DNA of 64,000 nt from Niallia sp. XMNu-256 (GCF_036670015.1 NZ_CP137636.1:2334501-2398500), one strand, 5' to 3'. Counted from the first letter of the stretch, positions 53,003 to 62,888 are shown. The notes: generated from the sequence alone by a model not told the origin. Program-made: numbers and translations.

Positions 53003-54214
53003 TTATTCTAAAACCTTATAAACCCTTTCAAGTGCCCAATCTAATTCAGCTTTTGTAATAATCAATGGAGGTGCAAACCGAATAACGTTTTCATGGGTTT
53101 CTTTGCATAATATCCCTTCTTCTTTTAAGGCTTCACAATAAGGTCTTGCAGCTTCTGTTAATTCGATACCAATTAATAACCCTTTCCCTCTCACTTCTTT
53201 TATGATCGGACTCTTTATTGCTTGAAGCTTCTCTAATAAATAGCTTCCTAGATCAAAAGAACGCTGAACTAAGTTTTCCTCTGACACGACTTTTAAGGCT
53301 GCAATCGAAACGGCACAAGCCAGCGGATTCCCTCCAAATGTCGAGCCGTGGGAACCAGGATTAAAGACACCTAAAATAGTAGAATTAGCGGCCACACAGG
53401 AGATCGGAAATACTCCTCCACCAAGTGCTTTTCCTAAAATATACATATCTGGTTCAACCTTTTCCCATTGACAGGCAAACATCTTTCCTGTCCGTCCGAG
53501 TCCAACCTGAATTTCATCGGCAATCATTAACACATTGTTATCTTTGCATAATTTAGAAGCAGCTTTGAGATAGCCTTCAGGTGGTATGATGATTCCTGCT
53601 TCCCCTTGGATCGGCTCAAGAATGAAAGCCGCTGTATTTTTAGTAATCGCAGATTGTAATGCAGGTATATCTCCGTATGGGACTAATTTGATCCCTGGAA
53701 GCAACGGACCAAATCCTCGTTTATATTCGTTATCAGAGGACATAGAAACAGCCCCCATTGTCCGGCCATGGAAGTTGCCATTACAAACAACGATCTCAGC
53801 ATGACCGCCTTTAATTCCTTTCATATCGTATCCCCAACGCCGTGCAGCTTTAAGGGCAGTTTCAACTGCTTCAGCACCTGTATTCATCGGGAGAACCATA
53901 TTTTTCTTCGTTAATTGACATATTTTCTCATACCATACCCCTAATTGATCATTATAAAAGGCCCTAGATGTTAAAGTTACTTTTTCAGCTTGTTCTTTTA
54001 AGGCTTTTACGATCTTTGGATGCCGATGTCCTTGGTTGAGTGCTGAATAAGCACTTAACATGTCCAAATAACGGTTGCCTTCTGGATCTTCCACCCATAC
54101 ACCTTCCGCTTTTTCAATGACAATTGGCAGCGGATTATAGTTTCTGGCGCCATATTGCTCGGTTTTAGCGATTATTTCTTGTGACTTAGAAATTTTATTT
54201 GTATTCACAAACAT
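53003..54214 (-). CDS. rocD: Ornithine aminotransferase
   Basis: Converts ornithine and 2-oxoglutarate to glutamate semialdehyde (P5C) and glutamate. The 403-residue PLP enzyme shows [44 protein letters not shown] and the PLP lysine in [13 protein letters not shown]. It follows rocA on the same strand after 74 bases, so ornithine is routed via P5C to glutamate. Confidence 0.96.
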   Translation of the reverse strand: MFVNTNKISKSQEIIAKTEQYGARNYNPLPIVIEKAEGVWVEDPEGNRYLDMLSAYSALNQGHRHPKIVKALKEQAEKVTLTSRAFYNDQLGVWYEKICQLTKKNMVLPMNTGAEAVETALKAARRWGYDMKGIKGGHAEIVVCNGNFHGRTMGAVSMSSDNEYKRGFGPLLPGIKLVPYGDIPALQSAITKNTAAFILEPIQGEAGIIIPPEGYLKAASKLCKDNNVLMIADEIQVGLGRTGKMFACQWEKVEPDMYILGKALGGGVFPISCVAANSTILGVFNPGSHGSTFGGNPLACAVSIAALKVVSEENLVQRSFDLGSYLLEKLQAIKSPIIKEVRGKGLLIGIELTEAARPYCEALKEEGILCKETHENVIRFAPPLIITKAELDWALERVYKVLE

Positions 54215-54288
54215 TCCCCTCTACATGTTTTCTCAATGAAAAGAAAAGGCGCCAGCCACCGTGTACAGTAACTAGACACCGTTTCACT

Positions 54289-55839
54289 TTATAATTTTTC
54301 TGATGTGGTTTTCGCCTGCATATGCAAAATTAAATAATCAGGGCCTCCGGCTTTAGAGTCTGTGCCTGACATATTAAAGCCGCCAAATGGCTGATAGCCC
54401 ACAACTGCACCCGTACATTTACTATTAAAATAAAGATTCCCGACATGAAACTCCTCACGTACCCGTTCAATATGTTCGCGGTTATTCGATATAAACGCAC
54501 CTGTTAAACCATATTCGGTATTATTGGCAATAGATAACATGTGGTCAAGGTTTCTTGCTTTACATAAAGCCAAAACAGGACCGAAGATCTCTTCTTGCAT
54601 AATCCGTGCATTCTCATCCACGTGGGCAAACACAGTTGGTTGGATAAAATAACCTAGAGATTGATCCCCTTTTCCCCCTGTCATAAGGCGCCCCTCTTTT
54701 TTACCAATTTCAATATAATTCATAATTTTATTGAAAGCGGCTTTATTAATAACAGGTCCCATATAGTTGTTTGGATCAGCAGGATCTCCTATTGTTAACT
54801 CTTTCGTTTTAGCAATTACTTTTTCTAATACTTCATCGTAGATATCCTCATGTATTACAGCTCGCGATCCAGCAGAGCATTTTTGACCGGAAAATCCAAA
54901 TGCTGATAAAACAATCGATTTTACAGCGGTTTCAATATCTGCACAACGATCTACTAAAACCGTATCCTTCCCTCCCATTTCAGCAATGACACGCTTTAAC
55001 CACTTCTGTCCCTTTTGTACTCTTGCAGCCCGCTCATAGATTCGACAGCCGATTTCACGAGAACCTGTAAAGGAAATAAATCTTGTCTGAGGATGTTCAA
55101 CAAGATAATCGCCAATTTCAGCGCCACTGCCTGGAACAAAATTAATCACCCCCTCCGGCAATCCTGCTTCTTTCATCAGTTGAACAAATTTTGCAGCTAC
55201 AACAGGAGTTGAGTTTGCGGGCTTTAATAATACAGTATTTCCTGTGATAATTGCCGCGATGGTTGTACCTGCCATAATGGCTAGCGGAAAGTTGAATGGA
55301 GAAATAATAATTCCGACACCCAGGGGAATATAGTGAAATTGATTAAATTCACCGTCATGTTGTTCCAATGGAACTCCATCTTTTAAACGGTACATTTGTC
55401 TGGCATAGTATTCTAAGAAGTCAATAGCCTCTGCCGTGTCTGCATCTGCTTCCCCCCACGGTTTCCCGGCTTCTTTTACTAAATAAGCAGAAAATTCATG
55501 TTTACGTCTGCGTAGCATGGCTGCGGCACGCAAAACAATATTGATCCGATGCTCAGGTTTCCATCTCTTCCAACTTTCGAACGTAGATTGTGCTGTTCTC
55601 ATCGCTTTTTCCGCTAGTTCTTGATTGGCAAGTGATACCGTACCGATAACTTCTGTTTTATTTGCCGGATTAATTACAGTTACTCTTTTCTCTGTTGTAA
55701 TTTCCTCGTTGCCAATGATTAAAGGGTATCCCCTCCCTAACTGTGCTTCAACAAATCTTAAGGCTTCTTGAAATGCCCTCTGATGATGATGATTAGTAAA
55801 GTCTGTTAACGGTTCAGTAATATAAGGTTTCAATATCAA
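54289..55839 (-). CDS. rocA: 1-pyrroline-5-carboxylate dehydrogenase
   Basis: Oxidises P5C/glutamate semialdehyde to glutamate with NAD+. The 516-residue aldehyde dehydrogenase contains [27 protein letters not shown], the glutamate in [14 protein letters not shown] and the catalytic cysteine in [14 protein letters not shown]. Followed by rocD in the same direction. No sigma-54 promoter or RocR gene was seen here, unlike the B. subtilis roc operons. Confidence 0.96.
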   Translation of the reverse strand: MILKPYITEPLTDFTNHHHQRAFQEALRFVEAQLGRGYPLIIGNEEITTEKRVTVINPANKTEVIGTVSLANQELAEKAMRTAQSTFESWKRWKPEHRINIVLRAAAMLRRRKHEFSAYLVKEAGKPWGEADADTAEAIDFLEYYARQMYRLKDGVPLEQHDGEFNQFHYIPLGVGIIISPFNFPLAIMAGTTIAAIITGNTVLLKPANSTPVVAAKFVQLMKEAGLPEGVINFVPGSGAEIGDYLVEHPQTRFISFTGSREIGCRIYERAARVQKGQKWLKRVIAEMGGKDTVLVDRCADIETAVKSIVLSAFGFSGQKCSAGSRAVIHEDIYDEVLEKVIAKTKELTIGDPADPNNYMGPVINKAAFNKIMNYIEIGKKEGRLMTGGKGDQSLGYFIQPTVFAHVDENARIMQEEIFGPVLALCKARNLDHMLSIANNTEYGLTGAFISNNREHIERVREEFHVGNLYFNSKCTGAVVGYQPFGGFNMSGTDSKAGGPDYLILHMQAKTTSEKL

Positions 55840-56038
55840 ATTCCTCCCTAACTTTTTTAAGCATCATTTTTTTATCGCATTTAAATTAATGGTTACGACA
55901 AAAAAAGATATACTATTTCATCTATATGAGAGGAATGTACCTGTGTATTCTTGATGAATAGATGTTAGTGTTTTTTATGCAAATAGAAGATAGAAACCAA
56001 TTTAATCAAAGGATTAGTCAATTTCTCTACGAAAATAA

Positions 56039-56068
56039 GGGACAACCTAGATTGAAATAGGTTGTCCC
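56039..56068 (-). terminator. Terminator of the 111-residue coiled-coil protein gene
   Basis: GGGACAACCTA and TAGGTTGTCCC form a perfect 11-bp stem; a TTATTTTCG run follows on the minus strand. Confidence 0.88.
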
Positions 56069-56078
56069 GGTTTACAAA

Positions 56079-56414
56079 TTACTCATACAATTCCTTTACT
56101 TTTCTCTCCGTTTTATAAATTTTATGCGTTAATCTTAAGCGTTCTTCTTTCAAAGCATTTATTTTTCCAAATAAATCTTCGTCTGTTGTTGAACTCTTTA
56201 ATCGATCATATAGTTTAAGAATTTGAGTATTTAAATCTTTATATTCTGCCCAAAGATTGCGTATTTTTTGTAAATAATCCTCTTCAGTTTCTTGTTTCGG
56301 TTCCCCTAATTTTTGAATGATTTCTTTTTGCCAATCATGATCCCCTAATTTACCCGCTAGTAAATATAAGTCTAATAAATCATTCACCTTTGCGTTCATT
56401 TGTTTTTCTACCAT
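56079..56414 (-). CDS. Coiled-coil protein, paralogue 1 of a flanking pair
   Basis: A 111-residue, helical and highly charged protein with NDLLDLYLLAGKLGDHDWQK near the N-terminus and a long coiled-coil (LWAEYKDLNTQILKLYDRLK, LRLTHKIYKTERKVKEL). It is clearly paralogous to the gene at 56992-57318, which shares DLYLLAG-LGD--WQKEII and LW-EY at the same spacing. ATG 56414 follows AAAGGGGAACGGATA. The pair flanks a SASP gene. Function unknown, possibly sporulation-related. Confidence 0.75.
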   Translation of the reverse strand: MVEKQMNAKVNDLLDLYLLAGKLGDHDWQKEIIQKLGEPKQETEEDYLQKIRNLWAEYKDLNTQILKLYDRLKSSTTDEDLFGKINALKEERLRLTHKIYKTERKVKELYE

Positions 56415-56620
56415 TATCCGTTCCCCTTTCTCTTCACTTTTGCTATTCGGAAAATTCTCCTATTAATTTTATCTATTAATTTACACTATTTAGTTTGAGA
56501 AAACATTAAACTATCAAAAATTTTTATATTAATATTATAACCATCTGAGATATATTTTCAATTGATTTTCTAAAATTTTTAAAATATTTAGATTATAAGA
56601 CATATATCGACATTTATTAG

Positions 56621-56649
56621 GAATTATTCAACAAATTTCGCATATACTA
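56621..56649 (+). promoter_or_regulatory. Candidate sigma-G promoter of the SASP gene
   Basis: GAATT (56621-56625) and TATACTA (56643-56649) with 17 bases between, 19 bases before the start codon, resembling the forespore consensus GAATA/CATACTA. SASP genes are sigma-G controlled. Confidence 0.45.
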
Positions 56650-56667
56650 TATCAAGGAGGGATTTTT

Positions 56668-56928
56668 ATGACACAAAGAAATCGAAATAAGTTACTTGTT
56701 CCCCTAGCTAGGGAAGGATTAGACCAATTAAAATCAAAAGTAGTCGGAGCTAATCATCCAGATGAAGCGAAGTTTGAAGCAGCCAATGAAGTTGGAGTTC
56801 CACTAAAAAAAGGATATAATGGAAAATTAACTTCAGAGCAAGCAGGCAAAGTTGGAGGGCGTTTAGGTGGCAGAATGGTTCAAGAACTGATCAAGATGGC
56901 TAAGGAAGATTTAAGTAAAAAGCAGTAG
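56668..56928 (+). CDS. Alpha/beta-type small acid-soluble spore protein
   Basis: An 86-residue DNA-binding protein that saturates spore DNA and protects it. The germination-protease cleavage region KFEAANEVGVPLKKGYNG and the second helix motif EQAGKVGGRLGGRMVQELI are typical, but the N-terminus (MTQRNRNKLLVPLAREGLDQLK) is the SspF-like variant rather than that of the major SASPs. ATG 56668 has AAGGAGGGA. Followed by its own terminator. Confidence 0.93.
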   Translation: MTQRNRNKLLVPLAREGLDQLKSKVVGANHPDEAKFEAANEVGVPLKKGYNGKLTSEQAGKVGGRLGGRMVQELIKMAKEDLSKKQ

Positions 56929-56960
56929 TGTTCAATAGTTTGAACACTGCTGCTTTTTAT
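56922..56960 (+). terminator. Terminator of the SASP gene
   Basis: GCAGTAGTGTTCA and TGAACACTGCTGC pair with one mismatch, followed by TTTTTATTTT; the stem includes the stop codon. Confidence 0.9.
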
Positions 56961-56991
56961 TTTGTTCCTATTGGATACATATGAATGTTCA

Positions 56992-57318
56992 TTAATCAAA
57001 TCTCTTTTCCTCCATGTAAATGCGGCGATATAATGTAGTACGTTTGTGTTTTAAAATATGAAGTTGGCTTTTCGCTTTCTCATCAGTGGGATTCGTTTTT
57101 AATAAGCGATAAAGATCGATTATCTTACTGTTAATCTGACGATACTCTTTCCAAAGGTTTTGAATTTCTTCCGCTAGTTCTGCCTTCGCTATATCACCAT
57201 AACATTTGTGTAATCTGTTTATTATTTCCTTTTGCCATTCTTTGTCACCCAGAGAGCCTGCAAGTAGATATAGGTCCAAATAATCATTAGCATTCCGACA
57301 AATTAATCCCGTATTCAT
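56992..57318 (-). CDS. Coiled-coil protein, paralogue 2 of a flanking pair
   Basis: A 108-residue paralogue of the gene at 56079-56414, with NDYLDLYLLAGSLGDKEWQK, LWKEYRQINSKIIDLYRLLK and a basic C-terminus (HKRTTLYRRIYMEEKRFD). ATG 57318 follows AAGGAGATTATT. The two copies are on the same strand with the SASP gene between them in the opposite direction. Function unknown. Confidence 0.75.
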   Translation of the reverse strand: MNTGLICRNANDYLDLYLLAGSLGDKEWQKEIINRLHKCYGDIAKAELAEEIQNLWKEYRQINSKIIDLYRLLKTNPTDEKAKSQLHILKHKRTTLYRRIYMEEKRFD

Positions 57319-57610
57319 AATAATCTCCTTTTATTTTTTTGAAATGCCCTGGTTAATAAGATAAACAATACTAGGATAATAATTTTACTTTTCTTTATCG
57401 TATCTGATGTTAGTTAATTCTGTCAATTAGTTTGCCCATTAACAGGTACTCTCTAGGGTTAGAAAATACTGAGTGGTGTTGTAGATATTTTGACTATTAA
57501 TAGAATTGTTGTAAATTATTGTAGAAATTTTTAGAATATTTATTGCAGGAAAATGAAAGTTTTTCCTTAATTAATACTAGAGAGTTCTAAATGAGAAAGG
57601 TGGTTGTAAT

Positions 57611-57796
57611 ATGAGTTCAGAGATAACATTACAACAAATGGCTGAAAGTGTAACAAAATCTGTTTTAAATGCATCGGACAGGGATTTAGAGGGTTTTCAA
57701 AAAATCATCGAGGAATCTATAAAGGTAAGGGAAAGCCACAAAAATTTGCAAAAATTAGTAAAAAGCTATACGAATTCAATGATTCAACGATCATAA
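57611..57796 (+). CDS. Small coiled-coil protein of 61 residues
   Basis: A helical polar protein (MSSEITLQQMAESVTKSVLN, then LEGFQKIIEESIKVRESHKN). AGAAAGGTGG precedes the ATG and a perfect terminator follows. No family recognised. Confidence 0.65.
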   Translation: MSSEITLQQMAESVTKSVLNASDRDLEGFQKIIEESIKVRESHKNLQKLVKSYTNSMIQRS

Positions 57797-57797
57797 A

Positions 57798-57831
57798 TAA
57801 AAAAAGCTGTTGCCGTCAACAGCTTTTTTTA
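57798..57831. terminator. Terminator after the 61-residue protein gene
   Basis: AAAAAAAGCTGTTG and CAACAGCTTTTTTT form a perfect 14-bp stem. Confidence 0.95.
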
Positions 57832-58069
57832 TGTTTTACATTGCAATCTACCCCATTCTTAATGAAAAAAATCTTTGACGTTCTCTCTATCTCACCAGTA
57901 AACTTTTCCTTCCAAATTTAAATCATGTCTGTTTTGTTACATTCACTCTTTCTTCAAAAAAATCATGTAAAATGAATCATGGGACCATCCATATGTAAAT
58001 GGAAATAAAAACCTCACTCATTTAACTATACAATATTAGAGACAGAGACCCATTTTTTGGAGGATATAT

Positions 58070-59740
58070 ATGTTTGGCATTCGTTTTAAACACAGACACA
58101 GGTATCATGAAATTACTAATGCCTTTTTGCGAAACGGATTTAGTTATTTTGTTTATCGGATCGGGTTATCAAATCAGGTCTTTCCAAAGGTACATGATGC
58201 TAAAGAACGGATGAGTATAAATACCATTGGAATTAAGCTACGGCAAGTACTACAGGAGTTAGGCCCTACTTTTATTAAAATTGGGCAAATTGCCAGTACT
58301 AGGCGAGACTTAGTTCCCTCAGAAATAGCAGAGGAACTAGAAAAACTTCAAGATCAAGTTGCAGGGTTTCCCTTTCAAAAGGTTCGAGAAATTGTTGAGA
58401 TGGAGTTAGGAGAAAGTCTAGAAAACTTATTTCTTGAATTTGACAAGACCCCTATTGCCGCAGCATCGATTGGCCAGGTCCATCACGCTGTACTAAGAAC
58501 AGGTGAGCATGTAGCAATTAAAGTGCAGAGACCTGATATTAGAACAACGATTGAAACGGATTTAGAAATCCTTGATGATGTTGCACGATTAATGGAGGCA
58601 AATTTGGCTTGGGCTAAAACCATTAGAATTAGAAAAATGATTACAGAGTTCGCCAATTCTTTACGTGCCGAACTAGACTATGGCACAGAAGGAAGAAATG
58701 GTGAGCGAATTGCAAAACAATTTTCCGATTTTCCTGAAGTGGTTATTCCTAAAATTTATTGGGATTATACTACCAATAAAGTTTTGACCATGGATTTCAT
58801 CGATGGGATTAAAGTTAGTCATGTTTCCAAGTTACAAAATGAAGGGTACAACCTTAAATCAATTGCAAATAGGGTCGTAAATTCCATGCTACATCAAATT
58901 TTAATGGAAGGATTTTTCCATGGGGATCCACATCCTGGAAATGTTTATATTTTACCAGGAAACAAGATCGCGTATATTGATTTTGGAATGGTTGGACGTT
59001 TAAGTGAGGATACTAAATTTCATTTTGCTTCTTTGGTGATCCACTTACAAAACGGAAATACAAAAGGCCTAATGAAAACGATAACTGCCATGGGACTTCA
59101 CTCCAGTGGATCAGACACGAATCTATTATATAATGATGTAGACATGTTCGTCATGAAGTATTCTGATGTTCCATTAAGTCAAATCAGCATAGGAGATGCT
59201 TTAAAAGAGCTCCTTGATCTCATTTATCGGCATCAAATTCAAGTTCCAGCTGATTTATCAAATCTAGGTAAGACTCTATTCCTCGTAGAGTCAATCGTAA
59301 GTGAACTAGATCCGGAGCTTAGTATAGTAGTTACCATTAAACCATTCGGTGAAAAACTACTACGGAAACGTTATGAGCCAAAAAATATGTTAAAAAATTC
59401 CTGGAGTGACATCATTGAAACGGCTGGAGTAATAGCGAAAATCCCAAAAAACCTTAAGGACTTAACTGATACGATTGGGAACGGTAAATTACATTTTGAA
59501 ATGAGTATTACCGAAATGAAGGATTTCCTACAGCGAATGGATCGAATTAGCAATCGACTGGCTTTTAGCATCATTCTTTTATCTTTTAGTATATTAATGG
59601 TCGGGCTTATAATCGGAACATCTATTATCGGACAAAAAAACTTACTCTGGGAATTCCCAGCCGTTGAAATCGGTTCTATTGTAGCTACTTCGATGTTCCT
59701 ATTTATTTTATTCGCAATTATTAAATCAGGACGAATGTAA
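58070..59740 (+). CDS. AarF/UbiB (ABC1) atypical kinase-like membrane protein
   Basis: A 556-residue ABC1/UbiB-family protein. The KxGQ signature is FIKIGQIASTRRDLVP (about 73-88), the alanine-rich nucleotide loop is PIAAASIGQVHHA, the catalytic-like loop is GFFHGDPHPGNVY and the metal-binding motif is YIDFGMVGRL. Two hydrophobic helices close the C-terminus (about 492-515 and 530-550). UbiB-like proteins assist quinone or lipid metabolism; in a menaquinone-using Bacillus the role is unclear. Confidence 0.9.
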   Translation: MFGIRFKHRHRYHEITNAFLRNGFSYFVYRIGLSNQVFPKVHDAKERMSINTIGIKLRQVLQELGPTFIKIGQIASTRRDLVPSEIAEELEKLQDQVAGFPFQKVREIVEMELGESLENLFLEFDKTPIAAASIGQVHHAVLRTGEHVAIKVQRPDIRTTIETDLEILDDVARLMEANLAWAKTIRIRKMITEFANSLRAELDYGTEGRNGERIAKQFSDFPEVVIPKIYWDYTTNKVLTMDFIDGIKVSHVSKLQNEGYNLKSIANRVVNSMLHQILMEGFFHGDPHPGNVYILPGNKIAYIDFGMVGRLSEDTKFHFASLVIHLQNGNTKGLMKTITAMGLHSSGSDTNLLYNDVDMFVMKYSDVPLSQISIGDALKELLDLIYRHQIQVPADLSNLGKTLFLVESIVSELDPELSIVVTIKPFGEKLLRKRYEPKNMLKNSWSDIIETAGVIAKIPKNLKDLTDTIGNGKLHFEMSITEMKDFLQRMDRISNRLAFSIILLSFSILMVGLIIGTSIIGQKNLLWEFPAVEIGSIVATSMFLFILFAIIKSGRM

Positions 59741-59762
59741 TTCTAAAGATGATTAAGCCAGC

Positions 59763-59797
59763 AAAAAAGCCTAGGAGGATATATTTCCTGGGCTTTT
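59763..59797 (+). terminator. Terminator of the AarF/UbiB gene
   Basis: AAAAGCCTAGGA and TCCTGGGCTTTT pair with one G-U, with A and T runs outside. Confidence 0.85.
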
Positions 59798-59819
59798 GCT
59801 ACTTCTATTCATTAATTTG

Positions 59820-60584
59820 TTACCACCCACGACTAGCGCCACCACCCCCAGAAGACCCTCCGCCTCCACCGCGTGGTCCACCACCTCCACCTCCTCCTTT
59901 TCCTCCTCTAGAGAGGATAGAGAGAAGAACATGTGTGAGAAATCCACCAAAAAATTTAAAATCAAGAAATAAAACAATAATTACGATAATTAAGAGCAAC
60001 CATGGAGGGATTCCAATTCCTTCATCCGTATCCTGTACGATAGGTGGCTGCTGGATCGAAAGCTGACCTTCCTCCACTCCATATTCTGCTAAAACTTCGT
60101 TTGTTAAAATTTTATATGTTTCTACTACAGCTAAGTTTGGTTCATTATTTTTTAAATAAGGAATCGCAAAGTCATCTAGAATTCGCCCTGCTTTCCCATC
60201 AGGAATCCTTCCTTCTAAACCGTAGCCCACTTCAATTCTTACTTTTCTCTCTTGCATAGCCAAGACAAGTAACACGCCATTATCAGCCTCTATACTTCCA
60301 ATTCCGTATTGTCGAAACGCTTCAAGAGCAAATTCTTCAATGCTCTGTTCTCCAATGGTTTCCACAGTGAGAACAGCTATTTGAGCCGTCGTTTGATCCT
60401 CTACTTCTCTGCCTATAGCTCTTAGTTCTGCTTTTTCCTGATCCGATAAAATTGCAGCAAAATCTTGTACGTAAATATCACCTGTTGGAGCTGGGATTTG
60501 GCGATCCTCAGCAAATGTAGAACTGCTTATAATAAAAAAACTTATAATCAGTAAAACAATGCTGAGAATTCGTTTTCTTGACAT
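59820..60584 (-). CDS. TPM-domain protein with glycine-rich tail (YgcG-like)
   Basis: A 254-residue protein: signal peptide (about 1-25), TPM_phosphatase domain (about 35-160; VQDFAAILSDQEKAEL, DNGVLLVLAMQERKVRIEVG, GLEGRIPDG), one membrane helix (about 190-208) and a C-terminal run of glycines with a few Ser and Arg (about 225-254). It overlaps lemA by one base, and LemA-TPM pairs are common, probably forming an envelope complex. The plus-strand proline-rich frame here is only its shadow. Confidence 0.9.
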   Translation of the reverse strand: MSRKRILSIVLLIISFFIISSSTFAEDRQIPAPTGDIYVQDFAAILSDQEKAELRAIGREVEDQTTAQIAVLTVETIGEQSIEEFALEAFRQYGIGSIEADNGVLLVLAMQERKVRIEVGYGLEGRIPDGKAGRILDDFAIPYLKNNEPNLAVVETYKILTNEVLAEYGVEEGQLSIQQPPIVQDTDEGIGIPPWLLLIIVIIVLFLDFKFFGGFLTHVLLSILSRGGKGGGGGGGPRGGGGGSSGGGGASRGW

Positions 60585-61159
60585 TATTCACTGCCTCCAA
60601 AGTCAACCTCTGGTGCATTTTGCGCACTCGGATCTGCCTGATAATATTCTTTTTCATCAAATCCAGTCATGTTAGCGACAATGACGCCTGGAAACGTTTT
60701 GACCTTTTTATTATAGGTTGCAACTTGATCATTATAATCTTTTCGTGCCACTGCAATTCTGTTTTCAGTTCCGGCTAATTCATCCATCAACTGTGTAAAT
60801 TGCTGATCCGCTTTTAAATTAGGGTAATTTTCTACAACTACTAATAGACGACTTAATGCGCTAGATAGCTCTGCATCGGCAGTTGCTGTTTCTTCTGGTG
60901 AGTTAGCACCTGCCAACTTTGCACGTGCATTTGCAATTTCTGTTAATACTTCTTCCTCATGTGAAGCATACCCTTTGACTGTATTGACAAGGTTTGGAAT
61001 TAAATCTAACCTTCTTTGCAATTGAGTTTCGATTTGGGAATACGATTGGTCTACATTTTCTTCGGCATTAACGAATCCATTGTAGCTTGACATAATCATC
61101 ACAATGAAAACAACCATAACGGCTACAATCAATCCGATTCCTAAATAACTTTTTCTCAT
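60584..61159 (-). CDS. lemA: LemA family protein
   Basis: A 191-residue protein with an N-terminal membrane helix (LGIGLIVAVMVVFIVMIMSS) and a helical-bundle LemA domain (ENVDQSYSQIETQLQRRLDL, IPNLVNTVKGYASHEEEVLT, RIAVARKDYNDQVATYN). The ATG at 61159 is eight bases after AAGGAG. Coupled to the downstream TPM gene. Repeat copy C lies just upstream of its promoter region. Confidence 0.93.
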   Translation of the reverse strand: MRKSYLGIGLIVAVMVVFIVMIMSSYNGFVNAEENVDQSYSQIETQLQRRLDLIPNLVNTVKGYASHEEEVLTEIANARAKLAGANSPEETATADAELSSALSRLLVVVENYPNLKADQQFTQLMDELAGTENRIAVARKDYNDQVATYNKKVKTFPGVIVANMTGFDEKEYYQADPSAQNAPEVDFGGSE

Positions 61160-61259
61160 TGGACACACTCCTTCTAGTATAGCTCTATATACGTACCTTA
61201 TAGAACAATTATTTCCCTTTTTCCAATTAAATTAACAAGACATCATCTATAAAGTGAAA

Positions 61260-61450
61260 CTTCCACTGTGGGAAGTTCTAACATCCCCACTGATGGTTAG
61301 TCCTGTAGAGCCTGATTGATTTACCTAAGGGCTAATGCCCAAAGATAGCCCTTGTTTCACCATCAGAGCTTTCTAGACAGTCGATCCCCCACCTATCTGC
61401 TATATTAATTAAGATCTTGGACCAGGGTTCTGCTTGTAAAGCCTGATAAA
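61260..61450 (-). repeat. Structured ~190-nt element, copy C (degenerate, minus strand)
   Basis: Third copy. On the minus strand it starts TTTATCAGGCTTTAC (as copy B), pairs CT-rich 61430-61441 with 61369-61380 imperfectly, keeps CAGATAGG, GGGGGATCGACTGTC and AAGCTC, carries an extra GGGCTA/TAGCCC hairpin where the others have CCTATGGCA, and ends CCATCAGTGGGG...CCCACAGTGGAAG. It lies directly behind the dinB terminator, co-oriented with dinB. Loss of pairing suggests it is decaying. Confidence 0.65.
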
Positions 61451-61460
61451 GCAGAAATAA

Positions 61461-61502
61461 GAAAAGTCCATCTTGCGCTAGGATCGGCTTGATGGACTTT
61501 TT
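61461..61502 (-). terminator. Terminator of the dinB-like gene
   Basis: AAAAGTCCATC and GATGGACTTTT form a perfect 11-bp stem with an 18-base loop. Confidence 0.88.
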
Positions 61503-61504
61503 GC

Positions 61505-61954
61505 TTATGATGCTTGTGCTGCCCTTAAGATCGTATGAATTTGGCCCGCATGTGTGAGTTCATGGTATGCCGTAAAATATACTAATTCTCCATATGTACG
61601 ATTCCCTAATATAGGTTCTGGCAATTGATTTTCAAATGAGTCTACTGATATTGCCTTAATTCGGTCTAGTTGACTTTTTAATTGTTCAAGGATGGTTTCA
61701 ACACTTGGGATACCTTCCTTCCATTCAGATGGTCTTGAACCGTAACCAAAGTAGTCATTGTACTCTGCTGGCAGTTGACCATTTTGACCAAATAAAAACA
61801 ACTCAGTAACAACTAAAATATGTCCTAACTGCCAATGAACAGTATTAGACAATCCTTTTGGCTGGATGTCAAAAATTTCTGGAGATACTCCTTCTAAGTC
61901 TTTCAAAATACCTCCCCTAGCTAGTTCAAATTGCTTTAACACTAATTCACTCAT
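61505..61954 (-). CDS. DinB-family four-helix protein
   Basis: A 149-residue DinB/YfiT-like protein with the metal-binding histidine triad in HWQLGHI (about 41-47) and ELTHAGQIHTIL near the end. Such proteins include bacillithiol S-transferases and stress proteins. ATG 61954 follows AGAGGAGG and is preferred over the longer frame. Stands alone. Confidence 0.88.
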   Translation of the reverse strand: MSELVLKQFELARGGILKDLEGVSPEIFDIQPKGLSNTVHWQLGHILVVTELFLFGQNGQLPAEYNDYFGYGSRPSEWKEGIPSVETILEQLKSQLDRIKAISVDSFENQLPEPILGNRTYGELVYFTAYHELTHAGQIHTILRAAQAS

Positions 61955-62119
61955 CGTAAAACCTCCTCTATTTTTCACATAAATTATCATCTAGAATGAC
62001 AGATTTTGCAAATTTTAGCCTTTCATTGCAAATATATTTCAACAATTATAGTTTCTGTTCATGATCTGTCCAACTGGAGCATAAAATCTACTGTTGAATA
62101 AAAGTAAGAGGTGACGAAT

Positions 62120-62887
62120 ATGGAACATAGGAGTTTGCTTCGTCTTTTTGGTTTATGCTCATTTATTGGTGGAGTAATGATTGTTTTCTTACAGGCTTGG
62201 TTTTATGTTGACCCTATCTCCTTTGTAGCCACCTACTTTGATCAAGTAGGCTGGGCCTTTATTACAATTGGAATCATCGGCCTGTATCTTCTTCAGTATC
62301 GCCACACAGGCGGAGTTGGTGTTTTTAGTTTTTTAATCCTCTTACTGGCAATGTTCCAATGGCTCGGCTACAAATGGTTTTTAACATTTGCTGCCCCAGA
62401 TTTAAGAAGAAATGTACCGGAGTTGTTAGATTCAGGACTTCAATCGGTTGTATACGGTGCTGAAGTGTCCGATTACTTTCTACAAATAAGCTTTTTTCTT
62501 TTTGCTGTTATCACTCTTTTTAAAGGAACCTTGTCTAGAGGAGCATCTTCTCTTCTTTTAATTGGTTCGGCAATCGCTTTCAATGCTCAAATGGAAGAAG
62601 TCATTTTATACAACCCGCTTATTCCTCAAGTATTGATTGGCCTTGCCTTTGCTTGGTTCGGTATCTCCTTATTTAAAATACTAGAAAAAGATACATATGA
62701 AGATTTAAATTTGGAGGATTTTGAACAAGGGAGTTGTGGAATAGCAAAGAGTGAATATGATGGTTCGCATGAAAAACAAGAATCTTCATCGAAGACAAAG
62801 GTAGACTCAGTTAAATTAGATGAAGATCCACACTCAGCTGAAACAAATTCAGAAGAGTATAAACAAGAGGTTAGAACATCTTCATAA
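62120..62887 (+). CDS. Membrane protein with acidic C-terminal tail
   Basis: A 255-residue protein with about six hydrophobic helices in residues 1-185 and a highly charged, Glu/Ser-rich cytosolic tail (about 190-255). No family recognised. The ATG at 62120 has AAGAGGTGACGAAT upstream. A terminator follows. Confidence 0.65.
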   Translation: MEHRSLLRLFGLCSFIGGVMIVFLQAWFYVDPISFVATYFDQVGWAFITIGIIGLYLLQYRHTGGVGVFSFLILLLAMFQWLGYKWFLTFAAPDLRRNVPELLDSGLQSVVYGAEVSDYFLQISFFLFAVITLFKGTLSRGASSLLLIGSAIAFNAQMEEVILYNPLIPQVLIGLAFAWFGISLFKILEKDTYEDLNLEDFEQGSCGIAKSEYDGSHEKQESSSKTKVDSVKLDEDPHSAETNSEEYKQEVRTSS

Positions 62888-62888
62888 T

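Noticed and set aside
59749-60066. Plus-strand proline-rich frame opposite the TPM gene
   Set aside because: It is the complement of the glycine-rich tail of the TPM protein; no ribosome binding site.
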